Source: Brachionus plicatilis (lineage: Eukaryota > Rotifera > Eurotatoria > Ploima > Brachionidae). From it: a stretch of DNA of 64,000 nt. The stretch lies in the NCBI GenBank assembly GCA_010279815.1, contig QEOQ01000515.1, forward strand, positions 417,860 to 481,859, read 5' to 3'. Each line of letters starts with the position of its first letter. Within the stretch, counting starts at the first letter, position 1. Below, piece after piece: positions 1 to 12,900 of the stretch. Below the pieces are notes generated by a model. The model had not been told where the DNA came from. It ran no database searches and was given only the letters and a program-made list of their open reading frames with translations. The translations under genes and the position numbers were made by a program.

Positions 1-206
1 AAAATATTTAAAAAAAAACTATTCAAATACAATTAAAACTTGAATTATAATTTTTTTTTTTAAATATGCAAAAAATTGTGACAAAATTTTATTCATTTCT
101 TTCTTCGCAATTGATCATCTTAACTAAAATTTCTTATATTAAATTAAAAAAATAAATAAACTTGGTTAGGAAAAAAAATAATTTTTTTAAAATTTATTTT
201 CCAAAG

Positions 207-918
207 TAAACTGGGAATTTACGTGTCCGATTTGACCGACGAGTCGGTTCGTAGCTGGCTCCAAGATGTCAATCAGTGTCCGTCCTCTCTCAACCTAGCG
301 CTAAACTTAATAATGTCCTATGAATTGAACAATGAACAAAAAGATAGATTCAAAAAGTCGGTGATCAGGAACAATTTGAGCCACAGTCCCAACGAAACAA
401 TGTACTCAAACGAAATTTATTTGCCCAATTTGCTAAGTCAAATTTTTTACACAGAATGGACAGAGAAGATTTACAGTTGGCAAATAAGAGTCAGAATAAT
501 AGAGCTAAAGCTTTTGCACGGTCAGGAAGAAACAGTGTATTGTATCGTTCAAATTGGTGACCAAAAATTTCGCACCAACGATAAAAGCATTTCCAATTTG
601 CACTACACTGACGACGATGAGACTTTTATAGCAAGAATTGAATGCAAACAATATCAAAAAGCGTTCAATTACAAAATTTCTGTATCAGTTTATTTTAAAA
701 AATTTCTTTATTCGGATCAATTTGTGGGAAAGTTTGAGGTTGATTTTGGTACTATATACCGTTTGCCTGGCCATGAAGCGCACCATAAATGGGGAGAGCT
801 ATTCTACATTAATGACAAAGTTGACTCGGCAGACGAAGGCATATTCAACTCGGAAATGGTTTCAAGAGGCTTTGTAAAATTCGATGTCATCCTACAATCA
901 AAAGGTGATAAAGCAAAG
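207..918 (+). CDS. Ferlin exon a: pre-C2B linker and C2B domain
   Basis: An internal exon: it opens after AG at 205-206 with one nucleotide completing a split codon, then [13 protein letters not shown]. It ends at SKGDKAK before GT at 919. The C2 fold begins at [10 protein letters not shown]. The FerI-type ending [15 protein letters not shown] is the closest match to otoferlin (HQFHHKW in vertebrates). No start methionine is expected here. Confidence 0.93.
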
Positions 919-3900
919 GTTGGTTTTATATTTATTTTTTTAAGGGTCTACCTAGTACCCACAGTTAAATCACTGTTACCCACAACCAAAAATTTTTCAC
1001 CACAGAAATTCATTTAGCTCTCTCAAAAATTTTTTAACACAAAAAAAAAAAATTTTTTTTTTTAAAAAAACTTTTCACCATAACATAACTTTTAATGATT
1101 TCAAAAAATTTTAAACACAGTTTTTTTTTTTCAATTTTATCTAAATATGCTAATTCATTCAAATTAAAATGCCGATGATTTTACGAAATAAAAAAAAAAC
1201 CTCGGATTTGTTTGAGATAAATAGATCTCAAAAAACAAAGCGAAGAAAATGCAACTTGGGTAATCCCGATCTGTCATAATCAAAGGTAGACCAAAAATAG
1301 CGGGTAAATGGTTAGCCAAATTTAAACAGATTTATTAATAATTACTTTAAAACTTTATTTTTTTAATAAATTTTTTTTATCAAAATCTGTGTTTAAAAGT
1401 CATATAAAAAATAAATATAATGATATTTTAATTTCCTGTTAGGCACAGAAAAATTTTGTTTAACAGTGATCTGTGTTAAAAACGTTCTAAACTGTGGGTT
1501 ACAGTGTTTTATCTGTGGGTTACCAATTAACTCTTTTTTTAAAGTACTTAAAAGTTTAGTGTCAAATTATTCACTAGTTTTGGGTGAGAGATTTTAATAT
1601 TTTTTTAAGGGAAAAAATACTATCTATTTATTTACTAAGTTGATAAAAACTAAGAATGCACATATAAAAATTACCTTATTCAGTATGAAGCACAGAGTTG
1701 CATAAAAGTCACAAGTCTCAAGTCAAGTCCAAGTCCGGACTTTTTTTTTCAAAAGTCCGACCAAAGACTTTAAATTTTTTAATTTTCATTCAAAAATCCA
1801 AGTCCAGGCTTTAAAATTTTGAATACTGAAAAAGAAATTTATGCTAAAATTGCCACAAAATTCTGATATAAGGCAAATCTATTGCATTTTAAACCCAAAG
1901 GGTTAATAAATTATAAATTTTTTGATATGAAGCCTGATCTAGGAGATTATAAAAAAATTCCGGACTTGGACTTTTTTTAATGACTTGGACCTTTTTTTGA
2001 CTTTTAAACAACTCTGATGTAGCAAGGGTCTAGCTGACCAACATACATAAAAATCTTTTCACCATACATTCAAATCTTTTCACCATACGTAGTTTTTATC
2101 AAAACATACATTTGCTGAAAATCATACAAAATTCTTAAAAATATACATAGGACTGAAAAACATACAGATTGCTAACAGACATACTGGTTTTTTAAAAAAA
2201 TCACTTTTAAATTTAGTCCTGTTTAATTTTAGCATATAAATAAAAGAATTATTTTTAAATAAAAGAGACGATTTATTTTAATTTTCAAAATACAAAAATT
2301 TAGTAATAAACTATTAAAAAAAATGTTTTATTCGATTTAATTAAATTTAATAATATAAGTCAAAAATTAATAATTAACTAATCTTTTTCTAATGATTTAG
2401 TAGACTTTTTTTGACCTCCTTTTTTTGGCTTATTTACAAATTCACGTGCATTTAATAATGATTCTAGTGCTAATAAATGATCACATATTTTATATTTATA
2501 ATTAATTGTTTGTTTTGTCCGTCTATTCATTTTATTAAATTTTTTGAAAATATTTTTAAATTTCAATTTTTTATTTTTTAATATGCCAATTTTTGTATGC
2601 TTTTAAGTATGTTTTTAAGCTAGTATGTATGTTTTCTAGCATGTTTGTATGTTTTTAAGTTAATGTATGTTTTGAAAAATTTTGTGTATGCTGAAAAGAT
2701 ATGAATGTATGTTGAGAAGATTTTGATGTATGTTAAAACAACAAACCCATGTAGCAAGAGTTTAGAAATTTTTTTTGAAATAACAAAAGAATTTTTTTTA
2801 GGTATATAATAGTCGTAAAATAAAAAAGTGGCTTTTTTTTTAATTTCATTTGTCATCAATTGAAAAAAATAAATTTCCAAAATAAAAAAAAAGAAAAAAT
2901 GGATAAAATTAAAGCTATGTGAAATTTTAGTACAAAAATTAGAACGCAAAAAATAAAAATGTTATCATTTTTTTTCTAATTGTACAAAAATGGTTCTGTA
3001 AAAAGTACCAAAAAATGTACAAATTTGTATAAACGTTTTCTTAGCTAATTTTCTGTAAAATGCACATTATCAAAAAACATTTGATAAAAAAATGCAATAA
3101 ATTGCAGAGTATTTGTAGAGCTTTAAATTAGTTTGTATTAATTTTGTACACCATTGTCCTGTTTGTAGAACTATTTTTGTACAATTAGAAAAAATATAAT
3201 GACATTGTTATTTTAGTAAATTTCACATTGCCTAGGAAATAGAAAATTAAATTTTTTTGTTTTTAAATAAATATGTTTAACTTTAAATTTTTTTTTAAAC
3301 AAGCAAGAAAATAAATTTTAAAATAAAAGATCATTTTTTTAAATTTATTTCTTATTCTTTATAAATTTAAATATAATAATTTTCTACTGATATCTGATTT
3401 TAAATATTTTTTTAAGTCACAACTTTGACTTTATTCCATGATTTTATGAACTTTAATGTGTTTCTTTTTTTAAAATTGGTTAAAAAAATTCTAAAAATAA
3501 TTTTTATAGATTCACTATGATGAGTACAAGTCTGACGACAATGATGAAATCGAAAAGTAAATAATTCTAAATTGAAATAAAAATTAATTTTTAATTTAAA
3601 GTAATATTCTTGTACCGTATGGCCTATGTGGTCAAACTCAAATGTTAAGATTAGTAATCAACATATACTCAGCTCAAATACTAGACCAAAAGGACATGTC
3701 GATTTTTGACCAAGTCAAAAGTTTTTTTGGTTATAAACAAAACCAGCAAGTGTCAAATGAAGTTGAACAAGTTTCGATACTTTTGTCTGATGAAGATCAA
3801 AACTCAGATTTAAACCCCTTCATACGCGTCTCATTTGCCGGAAGAACTGTAACATATTTACTTTAATTTAGAATTTATAAATATATTTCTAGGAATTCCT

Positions 3901-6900
3901 TATTAAACCATTTAATATTAAACAAAATTTAAAAAAATATTTATTCTAAAAAGAGAATAATGGTTTATATTTCTAGCGGTAAAAAAGAAGAATTTTTTTT
4001 TGATATGTTAAAAAATTAGATATATTCGTTAATAAATGTAATAGCAGAATTCTTTTTAAGGATTTGTATCAACCGGTCAAAAAAATACTTAAACAGAAGG
4101 ATATTTTAATTATTTTAAATTGTTTTCTATTTCACTTATTTAAAGTTAGATCTCTCTTTGAGTTCAACTAAAAAAATGACCTCCAAATTTTGAAAATTTC
4201 CTCATCTCCAGTTACATTTCAAGTAAAAATATTTTAAAAGTTTAAACATGTCATTTAGTTTGGAATTTTTTTAAATTTTTTAAAATTAAATTATTTTTTT
4301 TCGAAAACTTTAATTTTTTTTTTTGAAAATTGAATGTTTTTATATTTTTAAAGTACAGTTTTTGAGATATTTAGATTTAAATAAAAGACCTCAGTTGTTT
4401 CGAGAATCAAATTTAAAAATTCAAATATCTATTTTATTTGATAATTTCTATAGATACTCATTTTTGAATTGATTCACTGAGCAAGAATAGATAACTTCCT
4501 CAGGAAGCTGGTTCCACCCATTTAAACATATTCCATTCTAAATACCATTTGTAGAGTGCATCTAAATCTTTTTGAAGCGTCGCAAGATCTGTTTTACTTC
4601 TAATTGTGGCTCGTAACTTACTGTCATCTGCAAATAGCTTAATTAAATGATTTACTACCTCATGTATGTCGTTGATGAATATTACGAAAAGTAGAGGTCC
4701 TAAAACACTTTCTTGTGGAACTCAACTCGTTACTTTCCTCCATTCTGCTGAATGCTGTTCTAAAACGACTCTTTTTTTCCATTTAGTCAAGAAGTCTTTA
4801 ATCCAATCTAGGATACTTTTATCAAACCCAAGTATTAAAATAATAACTAAAACTAAACATGCCCTAACTTAAACAAGAAAATTTATAAAGAAATGAACCA
4901 AACTAAACTAAACAAATTTTTGCATTGAACATTAAAGTACCAAAAAACGTTATAGTAGTAGTTTTCACTGTAGATGGTTAGCCAGCAAGTGTGCTGATAA
5001 GGCACACTAAGACAGCTAATTTGAGTTAGTTTTAATAGAAAAAATTTAATTTTTATAAATTTTATTTTATCATAAAAAAGAAATGGTAATATTTATTAAA
5101 AAAAAATTTAAGGAAAAAATAAAAATAAACAAATTTAATTCTTTTTAGCCAATCGAGCTGATCTTTTTTTTATTCTTTACCTTTTTTGTCCCTTATTTTT
5201 GGTTGTAATACTTCTTGAGATGGTGGTGGTTGTTCTAACAAATCTGATAGTTGTTCTGATGATGTATATTGTTGTATAGATGATGTTGGTGGTTGTACTG
5301 ATGGAGCAATTGTCAATGTATCAATTTCAGATTAATTGGTTGGTTCACTTCTCATCCACACTGGCTTTGCTATCTTTGGACGTCACTTTTCACGATTGCC
5401 TTCAATTTTCAAATCAATTTCGGGGAAATCACAAATATTTAAATCAAAAGCAACTGTAATGATGTAGTTTTTTTGCCTAAAACCAACAATTACAACTAGT
5501 ATTTTTATAATTAATTGATTAGACATACACAGTCTAAATTATGACTTGACTTAAATTTTTGTGACTTGTATTTTTAGTACAAGAAAAACATATTAGCTAC
5601 TATTTTTTTTTGGTTTTGAATTAAATTTTATTTGGTACTGAATATAAAATTTTAGGTACTGAGTAAAATAAAGGCTTTTTTGGAATAACATTTAAAAATT
5701 TATTTCTAATAAATTATTTATATTTAAACGGTAACTAAACTAACCAAAGTCCGCTCGTAAAAGACTGTCCTGTTAAGACGGTTAGGGTCACGGTTTTAGA
5801 ATAATTTTGGCCATTTTACTGTCCGCTTGCACGGACACCAACACTAATTCAGACTAATAATTTTATTTTTTCCTGAACAAAAAAAATTGTGACTCATAAT
5901 TTTTTATATTTGTTAGTCTAGGGAATTTGGACTGAATACCTTCGATTAACTTCAGAGGAGATAGAGAGAAGACAAAGAACAAAATCGTGTTGAATAAACG
6001 TTTATTAGTAATTTAAAGTAAATAGGAAAAATACAAAGTTAAAAAGCTCTCCTTTTTAAGAATTAAAACTTCTATTTATATTCAGTAGTTGTAACTTAAA
6101 AATAGTGTTGGGCGGCGGCCAAGCCTGGCCGGTCCGAACGCGGCCAAAATAAGGCGGCTAGGCCGGCGGCCAAAAATTTGGACCGCTGAGTTGGCCGGCC
6201 AAAACATAGACGGACGGCAAAATGTACGGCCAAACTTAAAACGGACGGCCACTTTGGCGGTCAGATAAAATCAGCGGTAAAAAATTTCTGTGAAAAAATT
6301 TTTGATGTTCTTTTAAGTTTTTAATTTAAAGAAACGAAAAATTTCAAATATTACATACAAATCTCTGGCCTTGCCGCCAAAGTGGCCGTCCGCCTATATA
6401 ACCGTCCGTCTAGGCGGTCTTGTTCGCGGTTTAAAAAATTTTTGGCCGCATCAATGGCCGTTTGTACGGTTCCCAACACTACTTAAAAAGGTCGTTAATC
6501 ATAAAGAATCTAAATAAAGATCAGTTGTGAATTAAATCGGTCATAAAGATTTATGACATATGATTAATGATTCATAAAAACATAAAGATAAAATCTAGAT
6601 AAGTTGTGAAAATTGATAAGGTTAATTTAAATAGTTGAAACGTTGATATTTATTAATTCCATTTTTAAAATGAGTCAAAATCTTGACTTATTATTTTTAA
6701 ATTTTTGAAACATGTCAAGACTTGTCATTTTTTATAAAAAAAATTTTCAAGTCCAAGTCGCACTTTGACTTGATTTTGAATTATAACTTACAAAAAAAAT
6801 TAACTCTTAATCTTACAAGAAAACAAGTCCTTGTCTAAAAAAAACCAGATCACCCGAATGGAACCATTCGATTGAATTCGTGTTCAGATATCCGTCTTTG

Positions 6901-9900
6901 GTGCGCTTGCTCAAAATCGAATTGTGCAGTGAGGACGCGTCGGGTGTGCGCGTCTTGGCCAAAGAGTATCTTGTCATAAGCGACATTTCAAATTACCACA
7001 ACGACCTAAACTACCTGCCCACCTATGGCCCAAGCTACATCGATTTCTACAACGAGCCGAACAACATGCGCATAAAAAAATTCAACTCTCAGAGCCAAGA
7101 GGACTTCAACCCTCTGGTCCACGAGCCGTGCTCCAACTCTTACACCCCATTGGAAGCATCTGGCTCTCATTACATTGCTCGTCTCCTCCTGGGCATCAAG
7201 TCATCTTTGGTCACCAACTCTTCGAACATACCAGACAGCCCGACTTATTTCAAAGTGCCCCCAGTCGCCGAATTTGTCTGCTACCTCATACTCGACGAGT
7301 GCACCATGATCGACAGTCGATACCTGAAAGGAAAGATCGGCTTTCGACTGTGCATTGGGAACAATGGACATGAGAGAGCCGAGGAGGGCAGTGAAACCGA
7401 GCCAATCGAGCCCATTCAACTAAACAAGGCCATGCCCATTTATTTGTCTTATGAGCGTGTCAAGCCGTGCCTTTGTCTTCGCTTCCGGTCCGAGGACATG
7501 CGCTACATCATGTTCAAAATAAACTACATCGAAAAAAAGCTGTGTCAGCTCAGCGACATCTATCAGCAGATCAAGGCCATTCTGTGGACCAAAACGTTGG
7601 ACTCGAACGACTTGAAAAGAGCCAACAATTTATACGAATACTTTTTGAATACAATAAACCGAATGAAAGAGTTTATCAAGCAGGATTTTCTCAAAAAAAG
7701 CTTCATTAGCGAATTTAACAAGTTTCGCATCAAGCAGATAAGAGTGGAGGCCACCAATTTGGCCGACGTGATCAAACTGCTCTTTCGGCTCACTCACAAA
7801 TTTCGTCAGTCTAAATCGAACGAAAATTTCAAGTTCTACATAGATTTGATAATTAGAAACACAATGATCAAGATTAAAAAGTATCTGAACGAGCCGTTCA
7901 GCTATTTTCCCGATGTGAACTTGTGGTTTTTGTTGAACGGACAAAAAGTCGGAGTGTGCAATTTGAAGTGCAACGATGTTGTGTGGTCGCCCGATGAGGA
8001 CAAGCGGGGCTGTATTTGCGCCAAAAAAGTCTACACAGATGTTAAGTCGCTGAGAGCGGCTGATTTTGATGATCCCGAGCGCCAAAATGTGGCCCGAATA
8101 AGAATATTTGCTTGGATGGGCACTAGTGATCAAGTGGAGTCGGTCTTGAGTGAAAAAATTAGCTTGGCTAATTATGAGTTTAGTGGCAATGAGTTAAATG
8201 AGCTTGGAGTGCCCAAAAGTGTTTTCTATGCCGGTAAGATCATTAAATTATTAATTATTAATTAACATTTTTATTATTAAAATTTTGAAGTCTCATTGAC
8301 AAATAAAAAAAAAATTAAATTCATAATTCATAATATAGTTTGAATCAGAGTTGTTTAAAAGTACCAAAAAAAGTCCAAGTCAAGAATTTTTTTTAAATTT
8401 GCTAGATCGCATTGAAACGTATTTTTTACAAAGAGCTCAAATCTCTTTAAACTTACAGTATTGCTACGAAAAACTGTTATTACGTAGTTTTACGTGAAAA
8501 TACGTAACATTACGTAAATTTACGTAATTTCACGTAAAATTACGAAAAATTACCAAAGTAAAAAAAAATGTAAATTTACCGGATTTTACGTAATTTCACG
8601 TAAAATTAGGCATCTTGAAGTTTAGGATCAAAAAAATCAGATCAAATAGTATTTTTTTTATAACTTTTGAATGGTACTTGATTAAATCTCTCTGCAAAAT
8701 GCTAAATAATGCAAAATACATACTGAATTTTGTATGAGGCTTTGCAAAAACTCTGCATTAAAAATGCGCAGTCAAATTAAATACTTTTTAATGGCGTGCA
8801 TTTTGTAAAAAATTTTAATAAAAATTAAGGTAGTAAAAGTGACATAGAAAGATATTGAGATTGGTCGAATCTTTGAATTATATTGGGATGTGTATAATTG
8901 AAATTTTTTTTTTCCTTTTGTTTATTGTTTATAATTAACTTTTTTAAAATTTGTACAAAATTTACTTTTTTTTACTAAATATTACCACTATAAAATAAAA
9001 TTTCACGTAAAATCACGCGAAAAAAAGCATTTTTTTCTTTTCGAATTCAGGTCCAAAAAATTTAAAAAAAGTTAAAAAAATGTCAAAATTCTCAAAAAAA
9101 AAATAGTATTTTTGGAATTTTTACTTTTTAAAAAAATTTACGTAATTTCCGGTAATTTTTCGTGAAATTACGTAAGATCCGGTAAATTTACTTTTTTTAA
9201 AACAGTTTTTCGTAGCAATACTGTAGTTAATCAAGAACATAAATCAAATGAAAATTTTTTTTTAAGATCTTTATTTATTTTTAATTTTTATCAATAAACT
9301 AGGCTATCCTTAAACGGAATAAGCCCCCAAAAAAAAAAAAACAAAAATTTGCTAGATCAGGCTTCATATCAAAAAATTTATCGGACTTTTGAATGGAAAT
9401 TTAAAAAATTAAAGTCTTTGGTCGGACTTTTGAAAAAAAAAAATTCTGGACTTTGACTTGACTTGAGACTTGTGACTTTTAAATAACTCTAGTTTGAATA
9501 CAAATAACAAAATTGCAAAAGTTTTCTTTAAAAAAAATTTTAATATATTTTTATTTATTAATAGATTTTCAAATTGTTGTTTCAAAAAGCTGTACAGAAC
9601 AGAGCTACAAATTCAATTTATGATCTTTTTTATTTATTTGATTATCTCTGACGAGCTATTGCTCCCTCAGATTAAAAAAAGTAATAAAATGAATAAAGAT
9701 AAAAATAACCTAGAATAAAAAAGAAAATAAAAAATAAAAAAATAAATAAAATTAGACAATAATAAATGTAATAGAACTTCTATAAAAAACAGAAATAGTT
9801 TAAAATTTTAAACTTTTAATTTCTATTATTATTACATGGGAAGTCATTAAGTCAAAGTCAAGTCAAGTCCTTTGACTTTTTTTAAAAAGTCTTTGAAATG

Positions 9901-12900
9901 ACTTTAAAATGACTTTTTATTTCTGATTTTGAGCAAGTGTGGCTGCATCCTATCTTAATAGTCAATACAGTGAATTCTCGATTATCGAGACCCACGATTA
10001 TCGAGACTCGAGACTTTTTATATAAATTTTTGTTTCCCGAATTTTTTAAATCCTTTTACACGTAAAAAAAAATTGATTATCGAGACTCGAGTCTCGATAA
10101 TTTTTTTATTATCGAGACTATATTTTATAATAAAACTGAGACTTTTAATGTAAAGTTTACTTAATTTTCGAGACCTAAATTATGTCTTATTGAATATTTT
10201 TTCAAATGTTAATTTTCCATGTTATATATAACATATGTTATATAGAAAAATTGATAATTAAAAGCACCATTTTTATTTCTTTTATTCTTTGGTATTAATT
10301 TTCAAAATGAATCTTGAAAAGAAACGTTTAAACATTTCGCAAAAAATTGAAATAGTTCAATATGCTAAAGCCAATCCAAAAGAGAATCATGTTTTTATTG
10401 CTGCTAAGTTTGCCAAAAAATTTGGTTTCAAAAATATAACTATGATTCGGAAAAAGAAAAAGAGGATACAGTAAGAGATGTTTCAAACAAAGAAGCAATA
10501 GTTTGCTATGAAAAATTATTTAGTTATTTTGAAACCCATTCTTCAGATTCTGAAAGCTATGAAAGTGATTTAGATCACCTTGCTGCGATAAAAATCAGAT
10601 TGGATAGCTTGAAAGAAACAAACAAATCTCAAAAATTGATAACTTCATTTTTCGATTTTGAATCTAAATGATATTAATTTGTATAATATACTTTAAATTT
10701 TTTATTTTTTTTTAAATAATATTTTTATATAAAAAATTTTCGAGACTTTTATTTACAATTGAAAAAGTCTCGAATATCGAATAACGAGACAAAATTATCG
10801 AGACTAATATTTTTGTTTCCCAAACGAGTCTCGATAATCGAGAATTCACTGTATATTATTCATTGTGTTCTTTGCTTTTCTTTTCTTTTTATATATTTTC
10901 TTTTTTTTTAAATTTAATAAAAAAAAACACAAAACGAATGTAAGGAGATCTATCCATCAATTATTGATACTAAGTCTAAGTCAGGTTTTAATGATGTTTG
11001 CATAAAAATGTACGAGATTAATGCAGAATTGCTAAAAAGACCCAAATTACAATCCAAGTCATTTAAAATTAAAGTCCAACTCAAAGAATTTTAATTTTTT
11101 TTTTCAATGGGCTTAAGTGTTTTTAAATCAAGTCATTTTTTAGTCAAAATTAATATTTAAATTTTCTACCTTTCCACCAAGTGATGATCACGGCCACATG
11201 AATTTTTTCGATTTATATTAAAATGATACAGTTTTTTTTTCCCATAAAAAAAAAGAATTTTATTCCGATTTTTTTGCCAAAATATAAAATTAGAAATTAT
11301 TATTACAGTTAAAATTTATTTGTTTATTTGAAAAAAATCCTAGTATAATAATAATTTAAATTCATAAGAAAAATTAACTAATAGTTAGTCCAAAAAATCC
11401 AAGTCTTTTCTTTGATTTTCCTTAGTTCTAATTTCCTGATCAAACTTGCTTTTGGTGATTCCCGGTAAATTTTTGTTACACATTGCTTATTGATGCCATT
11501 TTTCGGGCACTGTGAAATTTCATATAAAAATTCCAATACAAAAATAAAAAAATTTTATAACTTTTGTTCTTAGTGTCAAAAACTTGTTCTGTAAATGAAA
11601 CAAAGTGAAACAAATGGTGTTTCACCTTCTGCAGAAGTCTGCAAAATCTGTGCGAATTCTGCAAAATTGCACCCAATTTAAAAGATTTAAAAAATAAAAC
11701 GGAATTAATTTGCACAGATTTTGCAGACTTCCACTTAAGGTGAATCAACATTTGTTTCACTTTATTGTATTAGAAGTTTTGTATGAAATTTCATAGTGCC
11801 CATTTTTCGCCCATAACCTTTTATGTCATATTAAAAAAAATCATTATGATCACTCAAATCTAATTCAGCCGAATAAGTTGCTAAGTTTCTAACAGTTTCT
11901 AAATTCATATAAGTTATTTCGGATGAAACATTATGAATATTTTTAGACTTTAAAAAATAAATAATATAAAATCAAGTAAAATTAAAAAACTTAAATTAGC
12001 ATCTCAAAAATATATAAAATATTAGATTTTTTTTATAAAAAAATAGACAAAAAGTGGCATAAATTAAAAGGGCTGTTCTGGAACATTTAATCTATAAATC
12101 ATTTAATCTCAAATGTATTAAGTATTTTTAAAAATTTTATGTCAACTTGATAATTTAAATTCTAAATTTTATTTATTTTTAATTTATAAATTTTTGAAAA
12201 TTTTGTAATGGCCTTACCTGATTCCTTCGAGAACCTAGCATCCAGCATTTTAAAAAGGGTAAATTTTGTCTTTATTTTGTAGATAATAAAATTCGAAAAA
12301 TCTTATGCATAATAATATATTTTTGAGTTGCTAATTTTTTAAAGTTTTTGAATTTTACATATTTTTTATTAAAAAATTAAATTCGAATCGAGGACACCGA
12401 GCGTAAATAGGTATTATGTGTTTTTTTTTCTAGAAGTTGGTTAAAGTATTTTCTGATTATTCGTTGATATTTCACAAATTTAATCATAAATCTATAAAAT
12501 ATCACCCCTCCAATAAATGATGATCTAAAAAATTTGAAAATTTTTTTGATCATTTTTCATTTTAAATTTAAATTTTGAATAAAATTAATTTAAAAAAAAT
12601 ATTTTATTCTAGAAAGTCATGAATTTCAGCTAAACGCTTATTTATATCAGGGTCGAGACATGCTGCTTTTAGACATAGCAGGCGAATCAGACCCATTTGC
12701 TCGCATAAGTATTTACAATCAATCGGTCTATTCAAAAACCATCGATAATACAGTTAATCCCACTTGGAATCAAGAACTTGTCATTTCGCAGGTATTTCTG
12801 CACGGAAATTTTGAGGAAATTCTCACCAAACCTCCCGAAATAGTCGTAGACATCTACGACGAGGATCCTTTAAATGTAATTTAAATAAAAAAATTTAAAA

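Noticed and set aside
2620..2949. Minus-strand 109-codon frame
   Set aside because: It runs across the end of the CATACA element and A/T homopolymers; composition is Phe/Tyr/Lys/Ile noise.
7201..8133. Several antisense or out-of-frame open frames over the large ferlin exon
   Set aside because: Shadows of a GC-richer coding exon whose own frame matches ferlin FerA/FerB.
9494..9718. 74-codon plus-strand frame after a transposon end
   Set aside because: No motif and A/T-run composition; begins in the TSD region of the AAGTC element.
12207..12260. [17 protein letters not shown] mini-frame followed by GTAAAT in a ferlin intron
   Set aside because: Codon use looks non-random, but no phase-compatible place in the ferlin and no partner exon was found.
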